Shown here piece after piece: positions 30,166 to 40,829 of a stretch of DNA of 64,000 nt. Below the pieces are notes generated by a model that was given only the letters and a program-made list of their open reading frames with translations, had not been told where the DNA came from and ran no database searches. The stretch spans positions 3,844,001 to 3,908,000 of the forward strand of contig NZ_CP054044.1 of assembly GCF_013282745.1 (NCBI RefSeq). The letters are read 5' to 3'. This DNA is from Yersinia bercovieri ATCC 43970. GTDB lineage: Bacteria; Pseudomonadota; Gammaproteobacteria; Enterobacterales; Enterobacteriaceae. Position 1 is the first letter of the stretch; every line of letters begins with the position of its first letter. The position numbers and the translations under genes were made by a program.

Positions 30166-31599
30166 TTAATGGTTACGAATATACTCGTCCATATCTGTTT
30201 TCAGGTTATCAGATTTTGTCCCGAAGATAGCCTGAACACCAGAGCCGGCGACCACAACGCCCGCAGCACCCAGCTTCTTCAGACCAGCCTGGTCAACCTT
30301 AGATATATCCGCCACGCTAACACGCAGACGGGTAATACATGCATCTAGGTTAGTGATGTTCTCTTTACCGCCAAACGCGTTAACCAGTGCCGCTGACATT
30401 TCTGTGCCGCTCTGTGTCGTTTGTTCAGTAGAAGAGTCTTCACGGCCTGGTGTTTTCAGATCCAGTTTGGCAATCAGCACACGGAAGATGGTGTAGTACA
30501 CCAGACCGTAGCAGATACCTACCAGAGGGAACAGCCAGATACGGCTGCTGTTGCCGCTCAGTACGATGAAGTCGATCAAGCCGTGGGAGAAGCTAGTACC
30601 GTCACGCATCCCAAGCAGGATACAGATTGGGAACGCCAGACCGGCCAGAATTGCATGGATAACATACAAAATTGGCGCCACGAACATGAAGGAGAATTCG
30701 ATTGGCTCGGTGATACCGGTCAGGAATGAGGTCAGTGCTGCGGAGATCATAATCCCGCCCACTTTTGCCCGGTTTTCCGGTTTAGCTGAGTGCCAAATCG
30801 CAATCGCTGCCGCTGGCAAACCGTACATTTTGAACAGGAAACCACCAGAGAGTTTACCCGCAGTTGGGTCACCCGCCATATAACGTGGAATGTCACCGTG
30901 GAATACCTGACCCGCAGCATTGGTGTACTCACCAATTTGCATTTGGAATGGTACGTTCCAGATATGGTGCAGACCGAATGGTACTAACGCACGTTCAACC
31001 ACGCCGTAGATACCAAACGCGACAACGGAGTTCTGATAAGCAGCCCACTGGGAGAATGTCTGGATAGCCGTACCGATTGGTGGCCATACGAAAGACAAAA
31101 TCACGCCCACGAAGATCGCGGTGAAACCAGAGATAATCGGAACGAAACGTTTACCCGCAAAGAAGCCCAGATATTCAGGTAACTGAATACGGTAGAAGCG
31201 GTTAAACATGTAGGCGGCTATCGCACCTGCGATGATCCCGCCCAATACCCCGGTATCAGCTAAATGCTTAGCAGCAATCTCTTCTGCTGGCAGATGCAAG
31301 ACCAGTGGTGCTACCACAGCCATGGTTTTCACCATGATGCCGTAAGCAACAACTGCCGCCAACGCGGATACACCGTCGTTATTGGTAAAGCCAAGTGCAA
31401 CGCCAATAGCAAAGATTAATGCCATGTTAGCAAAAACGGAACCGCCCGCTTCTGCCATTACGTGAGAGACTACCGTTGGTAGCCAGCTAAAATTCGCGGA
31501 ACCGACACCCAGCAGAATACCTGCGATGGGTAAGACGGATACCGGTAGCATTAGCGATTTACCTACCTTTTGCAGGTTTGCAAATGCGTTTTTAAACAT
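30166..31599 (-). CDS. ptsG: Glucose PTS permease, enzyme IICB(Glc)
   Basis: 477 residues, same size as E. coli PtsG. IIC membrane domain (about 1-385) that transports glucose, then a linker and the IIB domain with phospho-cysteine in [13 protein letters not shown] (about residue 421). It takes phosphate from IIA(Glc). Leader elements upstream (SgrS-pairing sequence, Mlc-type operator) match those of E. coli. In E. coli fhuE lies between ptsG and hinT; here the peptide cluster occupies that position. Confidence 0.97.
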   Translation of the reverse strand: MFKNAFANLQKVGKSLMLPVSVLPIAGILLGVGSANFSWLPTVVSHVMAEAGGSVFANMALIFAIGVALGFTNNDGVSALAAVVAYGIMVKTMAVVAPLVLHLPAEEIAAKHLADTGVLGGIIAGAIAAYMFNRFYRIQLPEYLGFFAGKRFVPIISGFTAIFVGVILSFVWPPIGTAIQTFSQWAAYQNSVVAFGIYGVVERALVPFGLHHIWNVPFQMQIGEYTNAAGQVFHGDIPRYMAGDPTAGKLSGGFLFKMYGLPAAAIAIWHSAKPENRAKVGGIMISAALTSFLTGITEPIEFSFMFVAPILYVIHAILAGLAFPICILLGMRDGTSFSHGLIDFIVLSGNSSRIWLFPLVGICYGLVYYTIFRVLIAKLDLKTPGREDSSTEQTTQSGTEMSAALVNAFGGKENITNLDACITRLRVSVADISKVDQAGLKKLGAAGVVVAGSGVQAIFGTKSDNLKTDMDEYIRNH

Positions 31600-31632
31600 A
31601 GTGAGTGAGCTCCTGAGTAATAGTGCTTTTTT
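31600..31632 (-). promoter_or_regulatory. ptsG leader with SgrS-pairing sequence
   Basis: On the minus strand the leader reads AAAAAAGCAC...ACTCAGGAGC just before the ATG, matching E. coli ptsG (AAAAAAAGCAC...ACTCAGGAGC) where the small RNA SgrS pairs over the ribosome site. AGGAGC is also the Shine-Dalgarno. It implies post-transcriptional repression under sugar-phosphate stress. Confidence 0.72.
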
Positions 31633-31710
31633 CTGCTTTTTCTCGCGTTTATTGGCGTTACAAAGGGGGGAGTAAGCCTTTGCGAATAAGAGTGTCTAAA
31701 GCACCCCTTT

Positions 31711-31735
31711 AATTTTTACGAAGAGTAAAATAAAT
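31711..31735 (-). promoter_or_regulatory. Mlc-type operator in the ptsG promoter region
   Basis: AATTTTTACGAAGAGTAAAA and the following TAAAT resemble the E. coli ptsG Mlc operator, whose reverse complement is ATTTATTACACAGAGTAAAA. It lies about 110-135 nt upstream of the ATG. The rest of the 316-nt ptsG-tatD gap was not resolved further. Confidence 0.6.
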
Positions 31736-31915
31736 AGCCTGCTTAATGTTTGATGGCAGTCACGTTTCTTTCAAGAAAGCGCTGATTTTGCTTAAAACCG
31801 TACATTTTTTGTAAAAAAACGTCAATAATACCTGCCCTCACCCAATAAATCGGGTGAGAACATTACTCGTTTCGGCGATTAATTACGAGCTTAAAAAAAA
31901 GTATTATTAAGGAAG

Positions 31916-32716
31916 TTAGCGCTTTTCACTGGCGAGTCGCGATGGTTCCAGATGAAACAGTCGACAGAAGTTGTCTGTGGTGGCTTCGGCCAGAGATTCA
32001 ATACTCACGCCTTTCAATACCGCCATATACTCTGCGACATCACGGACATAGGCGGGTTGGTTCTCTTTACCACGATGAGGAACCGGTGCCAGATAAGGTG
32101 AATCCGTCTCTACCAACAACCTATCCAGCGGCACATAGCGGGCAACGTCACGCAGCTGTTCTGCATTGCGGAAGGTGAGGATCCCCGAGAAAGAGATATA
32201 AAAACCCAAGTCCAACAGAGTGGCGGCGGTCGCTTTGTCTTCTGTAAAGCAATGTAAAACGCCACCACAATCTTGAGCTTGCTCGTCACGTAAAATGGCG
32301 AGGGTATCTTCGCGCGCATCACGGGTATGCACGATAACCGGTTTGTTCAATTCACGGCCGATACGAATATGCTCACGAAAGGAGGCTTGTTGCAGCGGGA
32401 TATTATCTTGCTGATAAAAGTAATCCAGCCCCGTCTCACCCATGGCGACCACATTGTCTGCCGCCGCCAGCTCTCTCAACTGCTGAAAATCATAGCCACC
32501 GTCAAGATTAAGTGGATGAACACCACATGAGAATGCCACATCTTTGCGTTCGCCAATCAGTGCTGTCATGGCTGAAAAACCCGGTAAAGTGGTGGCAACC
32601 GCCAGCACAAAGCCCACATCCCGCGCATTCGCTTTGGCTAATACATCATCAACGCTGCGGTGCAACGTCTGGTAATCAAGGCTATCAAGATGGCAGTGTG
32701 AATCGACTAACAACAT
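31916..32716 (-). CDS. ycfH: TatD-family metal-dependent hydrolase YcfH
   Basis: 266 residues. TIM-barrel hydrolase with metal ligands in DSHCHLD (residues 5-11), Glu in MGETGLDYFY, His in VIVHTRDA, His in LHCFTE and Asp in VETDSPYLAP. Related to the DNase/D-tyrosyl-editing TatD proteins; the exact substrate is uncertain. It is 14 nt downstream of holB in the pabC-mltG-tmk-holB-ycfH string. Confidence 0.93.
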   Translation of the reverse strand: MLLVDSHCHLDSLDYQTLHRSVDDVLAKANARDVGFVLAVATTLPGFSAMTALIGERKDVAFSCGVHPLNLDGGYDFQQLRELAAADNVVAMGETGLDYFYQQDNIPLQQASFREHIRIGRELNKPVIVHTRDAREDTLAILRDEQAQDCGGVLHCFTEDKATAATLLDLGFYISFSGILTFRNAEQLRDVARYVPLDRLLVETDSPYLAPVPHRGKENQPAYVRDVAEYMAVLKGVSIESLAEATTDNFCRLFHLEPSRLASEKR

Positions 32717-32730
32717 AATATTAAACCCAT

Positions 32731-33738
32731 TTACAACGAAGATAGAGTGGAATAGGTGCCACTGGAGAGTGCGGTTTCCCAGTTGAGCAATTGCTCGGTG
32801 AGTAACAATTCACGGTTGACACCGACCACAGTTAATAATTGATGACGACAATGGGCTAGCTGCTGAGCCGATTGTAGTAATGCCGGCGTGGTAGCCGCCT
32901 GTGCCAGCTGTTGCAGCAGGGGTAATTGATCCCGGTTCACCACAAACTCACTCGCGCCCTGCTGCCACTTCAAGGCGTCCAGTAGCAGCGAAGCGATCCA
33001 CTGTAAGCGCTCAGCCGCATCGTCATGGTTCAATTGCGGTAATAGCGACAGTAGATCCGAATGACTTAATGCGCTACTGAGCGCGTCACATAGGGTGATT
33101 CGGATAGTCCAGCGCTCCGGTTGCAGCAGACGCTCTGCCGCCAGCGGTGCGCCTTCACTCAATTTAAGCGCCGCCAGTGCCGCAACAGGTTCAGCTTGAA
33201 GCTGGCGTTGCAGCCATTGCAGACTGAGTGCCGTCTCCGGGCACGCCAGATACCAGTAAAAACAGCGGCTACGTAAGGTGGCTAGCAAGCTCGCCGGTTG
33301 GTGGCAATCGAGTAGAAAATAGGTTTTCTCTGGCGGCTCTTCCAGTGTTTTCAGCAAGGCATTGGCAGCTGCATCTGTCAGCTGTTCGGCGTGAGGTAAC
33401 CACACCACTTTGGCCCCACCTTGCTGCGCATGAGAGTAAAGCTTCTCGATCTGCTGGCGCACCAGTTCAACCCCGATGCTACTTTTACCTTTTTCCGCTG
33501 CCAGCACATACCAGTCAGGGTGATTACCCGCCAACATCAAACGGCAGCTGTGGCATTCGCCGCAGCTTTTCTCACCCTGGCGTTGCTGACACATCAACCA
33601 ACGGCTGAGGCCATAAATCAGCGCCTCTTCGCCATTACCGGGCAACGCGTGCAGCAGTAACGCATGGTGCCCACGCCCGGCGATGTGCTGCCCTATCAAC
33701 TGACGATAAGGCCCCGTTAACCAAGGATACCATTTCAT
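32731..33738 (-). CDS. holB: DNA polymerase III subunit delta'
   Basis: 335 residues from the ATG at 33738, which gives the family start MKWYPWL; the longer open frame upstream lies in tmk. Clamp-loader AAA+ fold lacking a canonical Walker A (LPGNGEEA), with zinc motif CGECHSC (about 50-60) plus upstream Cys, and SRC motif (LRSRC). It overlaps the tmk stop by one base (TAATG). Confidence 0.94.
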   Translation of the reverse strand: MKWYPWLTGPYRQLIGQHIAGRGHHALLLHALPGNGEEALIYGLSRWLMCQQRQGEKSCGECHSCRLMLAGNHPDWYVLAAEKGKSSIGVELVRQQIEKLYSHAQQGGAKVVWLPHAEQLTDAAANALLKTLEEPPEKTYFLLDCHQPASLLATLRSRCFYWYLACPETALSLQWLQRQLQAEPVAALAALKLSEGAPLAAERLLQPERWTIRITLCDALSSALSHSDLLSLLPQLNHDDAAERLQWIASLLLDALKWQQGASEFVVNRDQLPLLQQLAQAATTPALLQSAQQLAHCRHQLLTVVGVNRELLLTEQLLNWETALSSGTYSTLSSL

Positions 33739-34376
33739 TACAAGGTTTCCTGGCCAGCCAGCCATTGGCTCAGCACCTGGCTGATAGATTCGCTCACCTG
33801 TTCTAGCGGCTGTGAAGCATCAATGGTTTTGATGCTTGAGTCAGCAGCAGCCAGGGCAAGATAGCGCGCACGGGTGCGCTCGAAAAAGGCCAGTGACTCT
33901 TGTTCAATACGATCCAACTCGCCACGAGCACGGGCGCGGGCGAGACCAACTGTCGGCGGTAAATCCAGATATAGCGTCAGATCAGGGCGAAAATCGCCCA
34001 GAACCGTAGCACGCAATGAGGTCATCAGCTGGCTATCAATGCCCCGCCCCCCGCCCTGATAGGCCTGCGACGATAAATCATGGCGATCACCCACCACCCA
34101 ACTGCCACGGGCTAGTGCAGGTTTGATCACGTTTTCAACCAGTTGCACGCGCGCGGCATACAGCATCAACACTTCTGCTTTATCTGTCAAAACTTCGCCA
34201 TCGATGCCTTGCTTAATCAAATCACGCAGCTTCTCTGCCAGCGGCGTCCCTCCCGGCTCGCGGGTAAAGACAATATCGTTAATCCCCTGGGCACGTAGCG
34301 TGGCAACCACAGTCTCTCTGGCGGTGGTTTTCCCTGCCCCTTCAAGCCCCTCAATAACGATAAATTTACTGTTCAT
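33738..34376 (-). CDS. tmk: Thymidylate kinase
   Basis: 212 residues. P-loop [12 protein letters not shown] (8-19), dTMP-binding [12 protein letters not shown] (about 38-49), [16 protein letters not shown] (about 97-112) and lid REL region. It makes dTDP from dTMP. It overlaps mltG by 11 nt upstream and holB by 1 nt downstream. Confidence 0.96.
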   Translation of the reverse strand: MNSKFIVIEGLEGAGKTTARETVVATLRAQGINDIVFTREPGGTPLAEKLRDLIKQGIDGEVLTDKAEVLMLYAARVQLVENVIKPALARGSWVVGDRHDLSSQAYQGGGRGIDSQLMTSLRATVLGDFRPDLTLYLDLPPTVGLARARARGELDRIEQESLAFFERTRARYLALAAADSSIKTIDASQPLEQVSESISQVLSQWLAGQETL

Positions 34377-35391
34377 TTTTATCCTTTAGCGATTGGCGAT
34401 AAACCCGCACCGCTTGGTTATGACTGGCTAAATTGGTGGTAAATGTATGCCCGCCCTTACCATCTGCCACAAAATAGAGGTAGGCAGTGTTGGCCGGATG
34501 GGCAGCAGCAGTCAAGGATGCCAACCCCGGCATCGCAATGGGGGTCGGCGGCAGACCGGAAATAACGTAGGTATTATAAGGCGTCGGGGTTTCTAAGTCT
34601 TTACGACTAATGTTGCCGTTATAATTCTCCCCCATACCATAGATGACCGTCGGGTCGGTTTGCAGCCGCATCCCCATGCGCAGGCGGTTGATAAATACCG
34701 ATGCCACTTTGGTCCGCTCTTCATTTACCGCAGTCTCTTTTTCGATGATAGACGCCATCGTGACCAGTTCGCCCGGCGTCTTATAAGGCAATGATTTATC
34801 GCGCCCTTGCCAGATTTCATCAACCGTGCTCTTCATCTTCACGTGGGCGCGTTTAAGCAATGTAAGATCCGTGGTGCCAGCAGTGTAGGAGTAGGTATCT
34901 GGATAGAGCCAGCCTTCGGGGTGCTCACTCTCTTTCAGCCCCAGCAAGGTCGCGATCTCTGCATCACTCTTGCCCTCCAGCACCTGCTTCACATATTTTG
35001 ATTGTTGCAGCTCATCCATCCAGTCACGCAGCCGTTTGCCTTCAACAAAGCGCACGGTAAATTGTGCCTCTTTGCCGCTGGCCAGCAGTTGCAACATCTC
35101 GCGCACCGTCATTCCGGGGGTAAAGCGGTAAGTCCCCGCTTTGAATTTAGCCAGTTCAGGTTCGATACGCAGTAGCCAAGGAAATAAGCGGGTATTTTTA
35201 ATCAGGTGATCACGTTGCAGCAAATTCTCCAATGCCACCCGCCCGGTACCCGCCGGCAGCTTAAAAATGGTCTCTTGCGTAATCGCCAATGGCTGGTTGG
35301 CAAAATGCTGTACTTTTTGATAACCCAGCAGCAGTAATCCCAAACAGATCACCACCAACAGGATTATCGCTCTGGTGCTTTTTATTTTCAT
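34366..35391 (-). CDS. mltG: Endolytic murein transglycosylase MltG
   Basis: 341 residues. Single N-terminal membrane anchor (about 8-25), then the YceG/MltG domain with catalytic Glu in [13 protein letters not shown] (about residue 218) and the ending [20 protein letters not shown]. It cleaves nascent glycan strands and is thought to set their length. It is located between pabC and tmk as in E. coli. Confidence 0.95.
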   Translation of the reverse strand: MKIKSTRAIILLVVICLGLLLLGYQKVQHFANQPLAITQETIFKLPAGTGRVALENLLQRDHLIKNTRLFPWLLRIEPELAKFKAGTYRFTPGMTVREMLQLLASGKEAQFTVRFVEGKRLRDWMDELQQSKYVKQVLEGKSDAEIATLLGLKESEHPEGWLYPDTYSYTAGTTDLTLLKRAHVKMKSTVDEIWQGRDKSLPYKTPGELVTMASIIEKETAVNEERTKVASVFINRLRMGMRLQTDPTVIYGMGENYNGNISRKDLETPTPYNTYVISGLPPTPIAMPGLASLTAAAHPANTAYLYFVADGKGGHTFTTNLASHNQAVRVYRQSLKDKNEQ

Positions 35392-35442
35392 CGGACGGCC
35401 ATCTTCACATTAAAAGTATTCATGAAAGCTATATTGAGTCAC

Positions 35443-36249
35443 TCATGCATCACAGCAATGTTGACTCAGGAAATCAAACAGTTGCCGCGAATGATAAACC
35501 CAGTTATCGGCGCGATTTACCGGCAGTAGCGGCATCAGCGCATTACAAATAACCACTTCATCTGCATCAGCCAGGACACCCGGCGGTTGTGCCACAATCT
35601 CGACCCGCCGACCATGCGCCTCAAGGCAGGCCATAATCTGTTGACGCATGATGCCATCAACACCGGATTGGCTCAGATTGGGGGTAAATATCACCCCATT
35701 TTTACGCCAAAATATGTTAGCCGCACAGCATTCCACCAGCATACCTTCAGTGTCAAGCACCAGTGCCTCATCGGCTGTTGTGTGCTCAAGATGCGCACGA
35801 ATCAGTACTTGTTCCAGTCTATTGAGATGCTTCAGGCCAGCCAGCAAGGGGTTACGCGCCAAAGGTACAGGGCTAAGTGCCAGTGAGACACCACGTTCAC
35901 GCCAGCTATGGTAGTGGGCCGGATAATCACTGAGGGAAATAATCCGCGTCGGATGCTGACAAGCCGTGCCACTGTAGCCGCGCCCACCACTACCCCGGCT
36001 AATAATCACCTTCAGTACCCCCTCCTCGGTATGGTTTCCCGCTTCGACCATTTCTTGGGTCAATGCGTTCCAATTTACTGCGGGCATCAATAAGCGCTCA
36101 GTCGCCTGCTGCAAGCGCAGTATGTGCTTATCAAGCCACACCACCCGCCCGTGAGAGACCCTTGCAGTGGTAAAACAGCCATCACCAAACTGCACCGAAC
36201 GGTCAGAAGCTGAAATCAAATTTTGCTCTACGCCATTAATCCAGAACAT
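35443..36249 (-). CDS. pabC: Aminodeoxychorismate lyase
   Basis: 268-residue PLP enzyme (class IV aminotransferase fold) that forms p-aminobenzoate for folate. The PLP lysine lies in the LKHLNRLEQVL segment (about residue 140), and GDGCFTTARV (about 22-31) is the N-terminal family motif. It lies downstream of fabF, separated by a strong terminator, so it may have its own promoter. Confidence 0.94.
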   Translation of the reverse strand: MFWINGVEQNLISASDRSVQFGDGCFTTARVSHGRVVWLDKHILRLQQATERLLMPAVNWNALTQEMVEAGNHTEEGVLKVIISRGSGGRGYSGTACQHPTRIISLSDYPAHYHSWRERGVSLALSPVPLARNPLLAGLKHLNRLEQVLIRAHLEHTTADEALVLDTEGMLVECCAANIFWRKNGVIFTPNLSQSGVDGIMRQQIMACLEAHGRRVEIVAQPPGVLADADEVVICNALMPLLPVNRADNWVYHSRQLFDFLSQHCCDA

Positions 36250-36376
36250 TCAGATTCTCTTTAAGTGGGATGCGATTGTTTGTCATCTGACAGTATCAGT
36301 TTTAAGCCAATGGATGTTTTCAGATCTGAGACAATTATTATTGAGGGATGTTATGAGGGTGGGTGGTTTAGCTAAT

Positions 36377-36402
36377 AAAAGACCCGGAAAACCGGGTCTT
36401 TT
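36377..36402. terminator. Bidirectional terminator between fabF and pabC
   Basis: AAAAGACCCGG / CCGGGTCTTTT with an AAAA loop, a perfect 11-bp stem with A/T tracts on both sides. Located 27 nt beyond the fabF stop. Confidence 0.85.
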
Positions 36403-36428
36403 AAGCAGCAGAAGCTTAACAGCCAAGG

Positions 36429-37670
36429 TTATACCTTGCGGAAAACCAAAGAGCCATTTGTGCCGCCGAAGCCGAAGGAGTTACACAGAGTGTACTCCAT
36501 ATCTTTTATCTGACGGGCATCATGGGGAACAAAGTCCAGGTCACAACCTTCATCTGGGTTATCCAGGTTAATGGTCGCGGGGATGGCCTGATCACGCAGA
36601 GCCAGCACAGTGAAGATAGATTCAACTGCACCTGCCGCACCAAGTAAGTGCCCAGTCATAGATTTGGTGGAACTGACCATCACTTTACGGGCATCTTCAC
36701 CAAATACAGACTTAACTGCCTGCGTTTCGGCTTTATCACCAGCAGGAGTTGATGTGCCGTGGGCATTGATATAACCAATTTGAGAGGGGGTTACACCCGC
36801 ATCACGTAAGGCATTCACCATGGCCAATGCTGCTCCAGAGCCGTCTTCCGGTGGAGAGGTCATATGGTAGGCATCGCTGCTCATACCAAACCCAACAACT
36901 TCAGCGTAGATTTTTGCACCACGTCTCTTCGCGTGTTCGTACTCTTCCAGCACCATCATGCCTGCGCCATCACCCAGCACAAAACCGTCACGCTCTTTAT
37001 CCCATGGGCGACTTGCTGCCTGTGGGTTATCGTTGCGAGTAGACAATGCGCGAGCAGCACCAAAACCACCGACACCTAATGGCGTACTGGCTTTTTCAGC
37101 CCCACCCGCCACCATGACATCAGCATCATTGTAAGCAATGATACGTGCCGCGTGACCGATGTTGTGCACACCAGAAGTACATGCCGTCGCAATAGAGATG
37201 CTTGGCCCACGCAGACCATACATAATGGTCAAGTGGCCGGCAATCATGTTAACAATGGTTGAGGGCACGAAGAACGGGCTAATTTTACGTGGCCCACCAT
37301 TCACCAATGAGGCGTGGTTCTCTTCAATCAGACCCAAGCCACCAATCCCCGAGCCAATCGCGGCACCGATACGAGGCGCATTCGCTTCTGTCACTTCAAG
37401 TCCGGAGTCTTGCATGGCTTGCATGCCAGCGGCAACACCGTACTGTATGAAAGCATCCATTTTGCGTGCATCTTTACGCGAAATGTAATCTTCACAATTA
37501 AAATCTTTTACTAAGCCAGCAAATCGCGTTGCATAGGCACTAGTATCGAAATGGTCGATCAGGCTGATGCCACTCTGCCCGGCAAGAACAGCTTTCCATG
37601 TGGATTCGACTGTATTACCGACAGGAGACAACATGCCCAGTCCAGTCACAACAACTCGACGCTTAGACAC
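36429..37670 (-). CDS. fabF: 3-oxoacyl-ACP synthase II
   Basis: 413 residues. Condensing enzyme of fatty-acid elongation, needed for cis-vaccenate formation and thermal control of membrane fluidity. Cys-His-His triad: [14 protein letters not shown] (Cys about 163), [11 protein letters not shown] (His about 304) and [12 protein letters not shown] (His about 341). The start is GTG, as in E. coli, with GGAGG upstream. A strong terminator separates it from acpP. Confidence 0.96.
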   Translation of the reverse strand: MSKRRVVVTGLGMLSPVGNTVESTWKAVLAGQSGISLIDHFDTSAYATRFAGLVKDFNCEDYISRKDARKMDAFIQYGVAAGMQAMQDSGLEVTEANAPRIGAAIGSGIGGLGLIEENHASLVNGGPRKISPFFVPSTIVNMIAGHLTIMYGLRGPSISIATACTSGVHNIGHAARIIAYNDADVMVAGGAEKASTPLGVGGFGAARALSTRNDNPQAASRPWDKERDGFVLGDGAGMMVLEEYEHAKRRGAKIYAEVVGFGMSSDAYHMTSPPEDGSGAALAMVNALRDAGVTPSQIGYINAHGTSTPAGDKAETQAVKSVFGEDARKVMVSSTKSMTGHLLGAAGAVESIFTVLALRDQAIPATINLDNPDEGCDLDFVPHDARQIKDMEYTLCNSFGFGGTNGSLVFRKV

Positions 37671-37706
37671 GGTTGTCCTCCAAGGAGGGAAAATAACGCT
37701 TAGGAC

Positions 37707-37739
37707 AAAAAAAACTTAGGCGGTCGAATGACCGCCTAA
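37707..37739 (-). terminator. Terminator/attenuator between acpP and fabF
   Basis: TTAGGCGGTC / GACCGCCTAA, a perfect 10-bp stem with GAAT loop; on the minus strand it is followed by a G and a T8 run. It lies 26 nt after the acpP stop and would let acpP mRNA exceed fabF mRNA. Confidence 0.88.
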
Positions 37740-37764
37740 CTATCTAAACTAAAAGCATGTTCGC

Positions 37765-38001
37765 TTACTGCTGATTAGCGTTGATAAAATCAATAGCTGC
37801 CTGAACAGTAGTGATTTTTTCTGCTTCTTCGTCTGGAATCTCAGTATCAAATTCTTCTTCCAGAGCCATTACCAGCTCAACGGTGTCCAGAGAATCCGCG
37901 CCAAGATCTTCAACGAAAGAAGCACTGTTCTTCACTTCGTCTTCTTTAACACCCAGTTGTTCAACGATGATTTTCTTAACGCGTTCTTCGATAGTGCTCA
38001 T
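37765..38001 (-). CDS. acpP: Acyl carrier protein
   Basis: 78 residues, from the ATG at 38001; the longer frame upstream is not coding. The acidic four-helix protein carries fatty-acyl chains on a phosphopantetheine attached to Ser37 in [18 protein letters not shown]. Near-identical to E. coli ACP. It lies between fabG (153 nt away) and fabF. Confidence 0.98.
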
Positions 38002-38154
38002 ACTCTTAAATTTCCTATCAAAACTCGCTTTCGCGATGGTTTTCGTAGTGTATAAAATGTTGAAAAAGATGCAACTAAATCTCGGCTGGTCAAACCACGA
38101 TTTTACGCTATTTTGCGGTTTCCACCCCAAATAACGCAAATACTTTCGTGATTT

Positions 38155-38889
38155 TTAAATCATATACATGCCGCCATTGACATGTAATGTTTCACCAGAG
38201 ATGTAGCTGGCCTCGTCAGAGGCTAAAAATGCAACAGCGCTGGCGATTTCTTTAGCTTGCCCAAGCCGGTTAGCTGGTACCTGGGCTAAAATGCCTGCGC
38301 GTTGATCATCTGTCAACGCCGTCGTCATGTCCGTCTCAATAAAGCCAGGTGCCACAACGTTGACAGTAATGCCACGTGAAGCAACCTCACGCGCCAAAGA
38401 CTTGCTAAAACCGATCAGACCCGCTTTAGCTGCCGCGTAGTTAACCTGCCCCGCATTGCCCATTGTCCCAACTACAGACCCGATGGTGATGATACGCCCA
38501 AACCGCTTTTTCATCATAGCGCGCATTACCGCTTTTGACAGACGGAATACGGAAGTCAGATCGGTGTCAATAATATCTTGCCACTCTTCGTCCTTCATAC
38601 GCATCAGCAGGTTATCACGCGTAATACCTGCATTATTCACTAAAATGTCGACTTCGCCAAATTCCGCACGAATCGTTGCCAAAACTGACTCGATTGATGC
38701 TGGATCCACGACATTTAGCATTAAACCTTTGCCACTATCGCCCAAGTAGGCGCTAATCGCTTGTGCACCCTTCTCACTGGTCGCTGTACCAATAACACGG
38801 GCACCACGTTCAGCCAATAGCTCTGCAATCGCCCGGCCGATACCGCGGCTAGCGCCGGTTACCAGCGCAATTTTTCCTTCGAAGCTCAT
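38155..38889 (-). CDS. fabG: 3-oxoacyl-ACP reductase
   Basis: 244 residues from the ATG at 38889 (MSFEGKIALVTGASRGIG). Short-chain dehydrogenase using NADPH: the TGxxxGIG turn at 12-19, NNAG at about 86-89, catalytic Ser and YAAAKAG (Tyr about 151, Lys about 155). One base separates it from the fabD stop. Confidence 0.97.
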   Translation of the reverse strand: MSFEGKIALVTGASRGIGRAIAELLAERGARVIGTATSEKGAQAISAYLGDSGKGLMLNVVDPASIESVLATIRAEFGEVDILVNNAGITRDNLLMRMKDEEWQDIIDTDLTSVFRLSKAVMRAMMKKRFGRIITIGSVVGTMGNAGQVNYAAAKAGLIGFSKSLAREVASRGITVNVVAPGFIETDMTTALTDDQRAGILAQVPANRLGQAKEIASAVAFLASDEASYISGETLHVNGGMYMI

Positions 38890-38890
38890 G

Positions 38891-39832
38891 TTATCCTCTT
38901 TCTTGATTTTCAAGCGCACTCGTTAGCGTGGCAACATCGTTTACCGGCGCTGCGGCTAAAGTATCAACGATACGCTTGGTTAAGCCAGTCAAGACCTTAC
39001 CCGGCCCAACTTCTAACAGCAGCTCAACACCTTCTGCTGCCATAAATTCAACACTCTCAGTCCAACGTACCGGATTATATAACTGGCGCACCAACGCACT
39101 ACGAATAGCTTCTGGCGACACTTCAGTTTTCACGTCTACGTTATTCACGATAGGGAATATCGGTGCCTGGAACTCAATATTTTCCAGTGCTGCTGCCAGC
39201 TTATCCGCCGCAGGTTTCATCAACGCACAATGAGAAGGCACGCTGACCGGCAAAGGTAGAGCACGTTTGGCGCCAGCAGCCTTACACGCAGCACCGGCAC
39301 GCTCTACCGCCTCTTTGTTACCCGCAATAACCACCTGACCCGGTGAGTTAAAGTTGACCGGTGAGACAACCTGCCCTTGCGCGGACTCTTCGCAGGCTTT
39401 GGCAATGGATTCATTATCCAGCCCAATAATTGCGTACATCGCGCCAGTACCTTCGGGTACGGCTTCTTGCATCAGTTTACCGCGCAGTTCAACCAGACTC
39501 ACCGCCTGTTTGAAATCCAGTACGCCAGCACAAACCAGAGCTGAATATTCACCCAGACTATGACCGGCCATCATCGCAGGCAATTGACCACCTTGATGCT
39601 GCCAAACACGCCAGATAGCCACCGAGGCCGTCAGCAATGCAGGCTGTGTTTGCCACGTTTTATTCAGCTCTTCTGCTGGGCCTTGTTGCACCAACTGCCA
39701 CAGGTCGTAACCCAGTACCGATGATGCTTCACTGAAGGTTGCTTCAACTATCGGAAATTGTGCGGCCAAATCGGCCAGCATGCCAAGGGATTGAGAGCCC
39801 TGACCTGGAAAAACACAAGCAAATTTCGACAT
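38891..39832 (-). CDS. fabD: Malonyl-CoA:ACP transacylase
   Basis: 313 residues. Active-site serine in AGHSLGEYSALVCAG (about residue 92), His in VPSHCALM (about 201), and the N-terminal FPGQGSQ. It loads malonyl groups onto ACP. It is between fabH and fabG, co-directional. Confidence 0.97.
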   Translation of the reverse strand: MSKFACVFPGQGSQSLGMLADLAAQFPIVEATFSEASSVLGYDLWQLVQQGPAEELNKTWQTQPALLTASVAIWRVWQHQGGQLPAMMAGHSLGEYSALVCAGVLDFKQAVSLVELRGKLMQEAVPEGTGAMYAIIGLDNESIAKACEESAQGQVVSPVNFNSPGQVVIAGNKEAVERAGAACKAAGAKRALPLPVSVPSHCALMKPAADKLAAALENIEFQAPIFPIVNNVDVKTEVSPEAIRSALVRQLYNPVRWTESVEFMAAEGVELLLEVGPGKVLTGLTKRIVDTLAAAPVNDVATLTSALENQERG

Positions 39833-39869
39833 TCTGCATTCCTGTTAAATCAAAAGAGTCGCTATTAGA

Positions 39870-40823
39870 TCAAAAACGAACCAGCGCAGAGCCCCAGGTA
39901 AAGCCACCGCCAAACGCTTCCAGCAGCACGAGCTGCCCACGTTGAATACGCCCATCGCGTACTGCTTCGTCAAACGCCGCAGGTACTGATGCCGCCGAGG
40001 TGTTGCCATGACGATCAAGCGTGATCACCACTTTATCCATCCCCATGCCTAATTTTTTAGCCGTTGCGCTGATAATACGCAGGTTAGCCTGATGTGGCAC
40101 CAACCAATCCAGCGCTGAGCGATCCAGATTATTGGCCTGCAATGTCTCGTCCACAATGTGGGCAAGCTCGGTCACCGCAACTTTAAAGACTTCATTCCCG
40201 GCCATCGTGACATAGGCGGGTTGGTCTTGCTGTTGGCGATCCTGATACGGCAGTGCGAGCAATTCGCCATAACGGCCATCTGCATGCAGATGAGTCGAAA
40301 TGATACCCGGCTGCTCGGATCTGCCCAGCACGACAGCGCCTGCGCCATCACCAAACAGAATAATTGTGCCTCGGTCTTCAGGGTTCAGTGCACGAGATAG
40401 TACATCTGAACCGATCACGATGGCATGTTTGACCGCGCCGCTTTTAACGTACTGATCAGCAACACTGAGTGCGTAGGTAAAGCCCGCACAGGCCGCAGCC
40501 AAATCGAAAGAGGCGGCATCTTTGATGCCCAACATTTGCTGTACCTGACAGGCCGAGCTTGGGAAAGCATGGCTTGATGAGGTAGTTGCAACGATGATCA
40601 GACCAATTTCGTCTTTATCAATGCCGGCCATTTCCAAGGCTTTTTCTGCCGCCTGGAAACCCATGGTCGCCACGGTTTCATCCAGCCCAGCAATACGTCG
40701 TTCACGAATACCTGTCCGGGTGACAATCCACTCGTCCGATGTATCCACCATTTTTTCTAAATCAGCATTACTGCGCACTTGTACGGGCAGATAACTCCCC
40801 GTACCGAGAATCTTAGTATACAT
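39870..40823 (-). CDS. fabH: 3-oxoacyl-ACP synthase III
   Basis: 317 residues. Starts fatty-acid chains from acetyl-CoA and malonyl-ACP. Triad Cys in [13 protein letters not shown] (about 112), His in [12 protein letters not shown] (about 244), Asn in [12 protein letters not shown] (about 274). Six bases after plsX. Confidence 0.97.
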   Translation of the reverse strand: MYTKILGTGSYLPVQVRSNADLEKMVDTSDEWIVTRTGIRERRIAGLDETVATMGFQAAEKALEMAGIDKDEIGLIIVATTSSSHAFPSSACQVQQMLGIKDAASFDLAAACAGFTYALSVADQYVKSGAVKHAIVIGSDVLSRALNPEDRGTIILFGDGAGAVVLGRSEQPGIISTHLHADGRYGELLALPYQDRQQQDQPAYVTMAGNEVFKVAVTELAHIVDETLQANNLDRSALDWLVPHQANLRIISATAKKLGMGMDKVVITLDRHGNTSAASVPAAFDEAVRDGRIQRGQLVLLEAFGGGFTWGSALVRF

Positions 40824-40829
40824 GTACGA

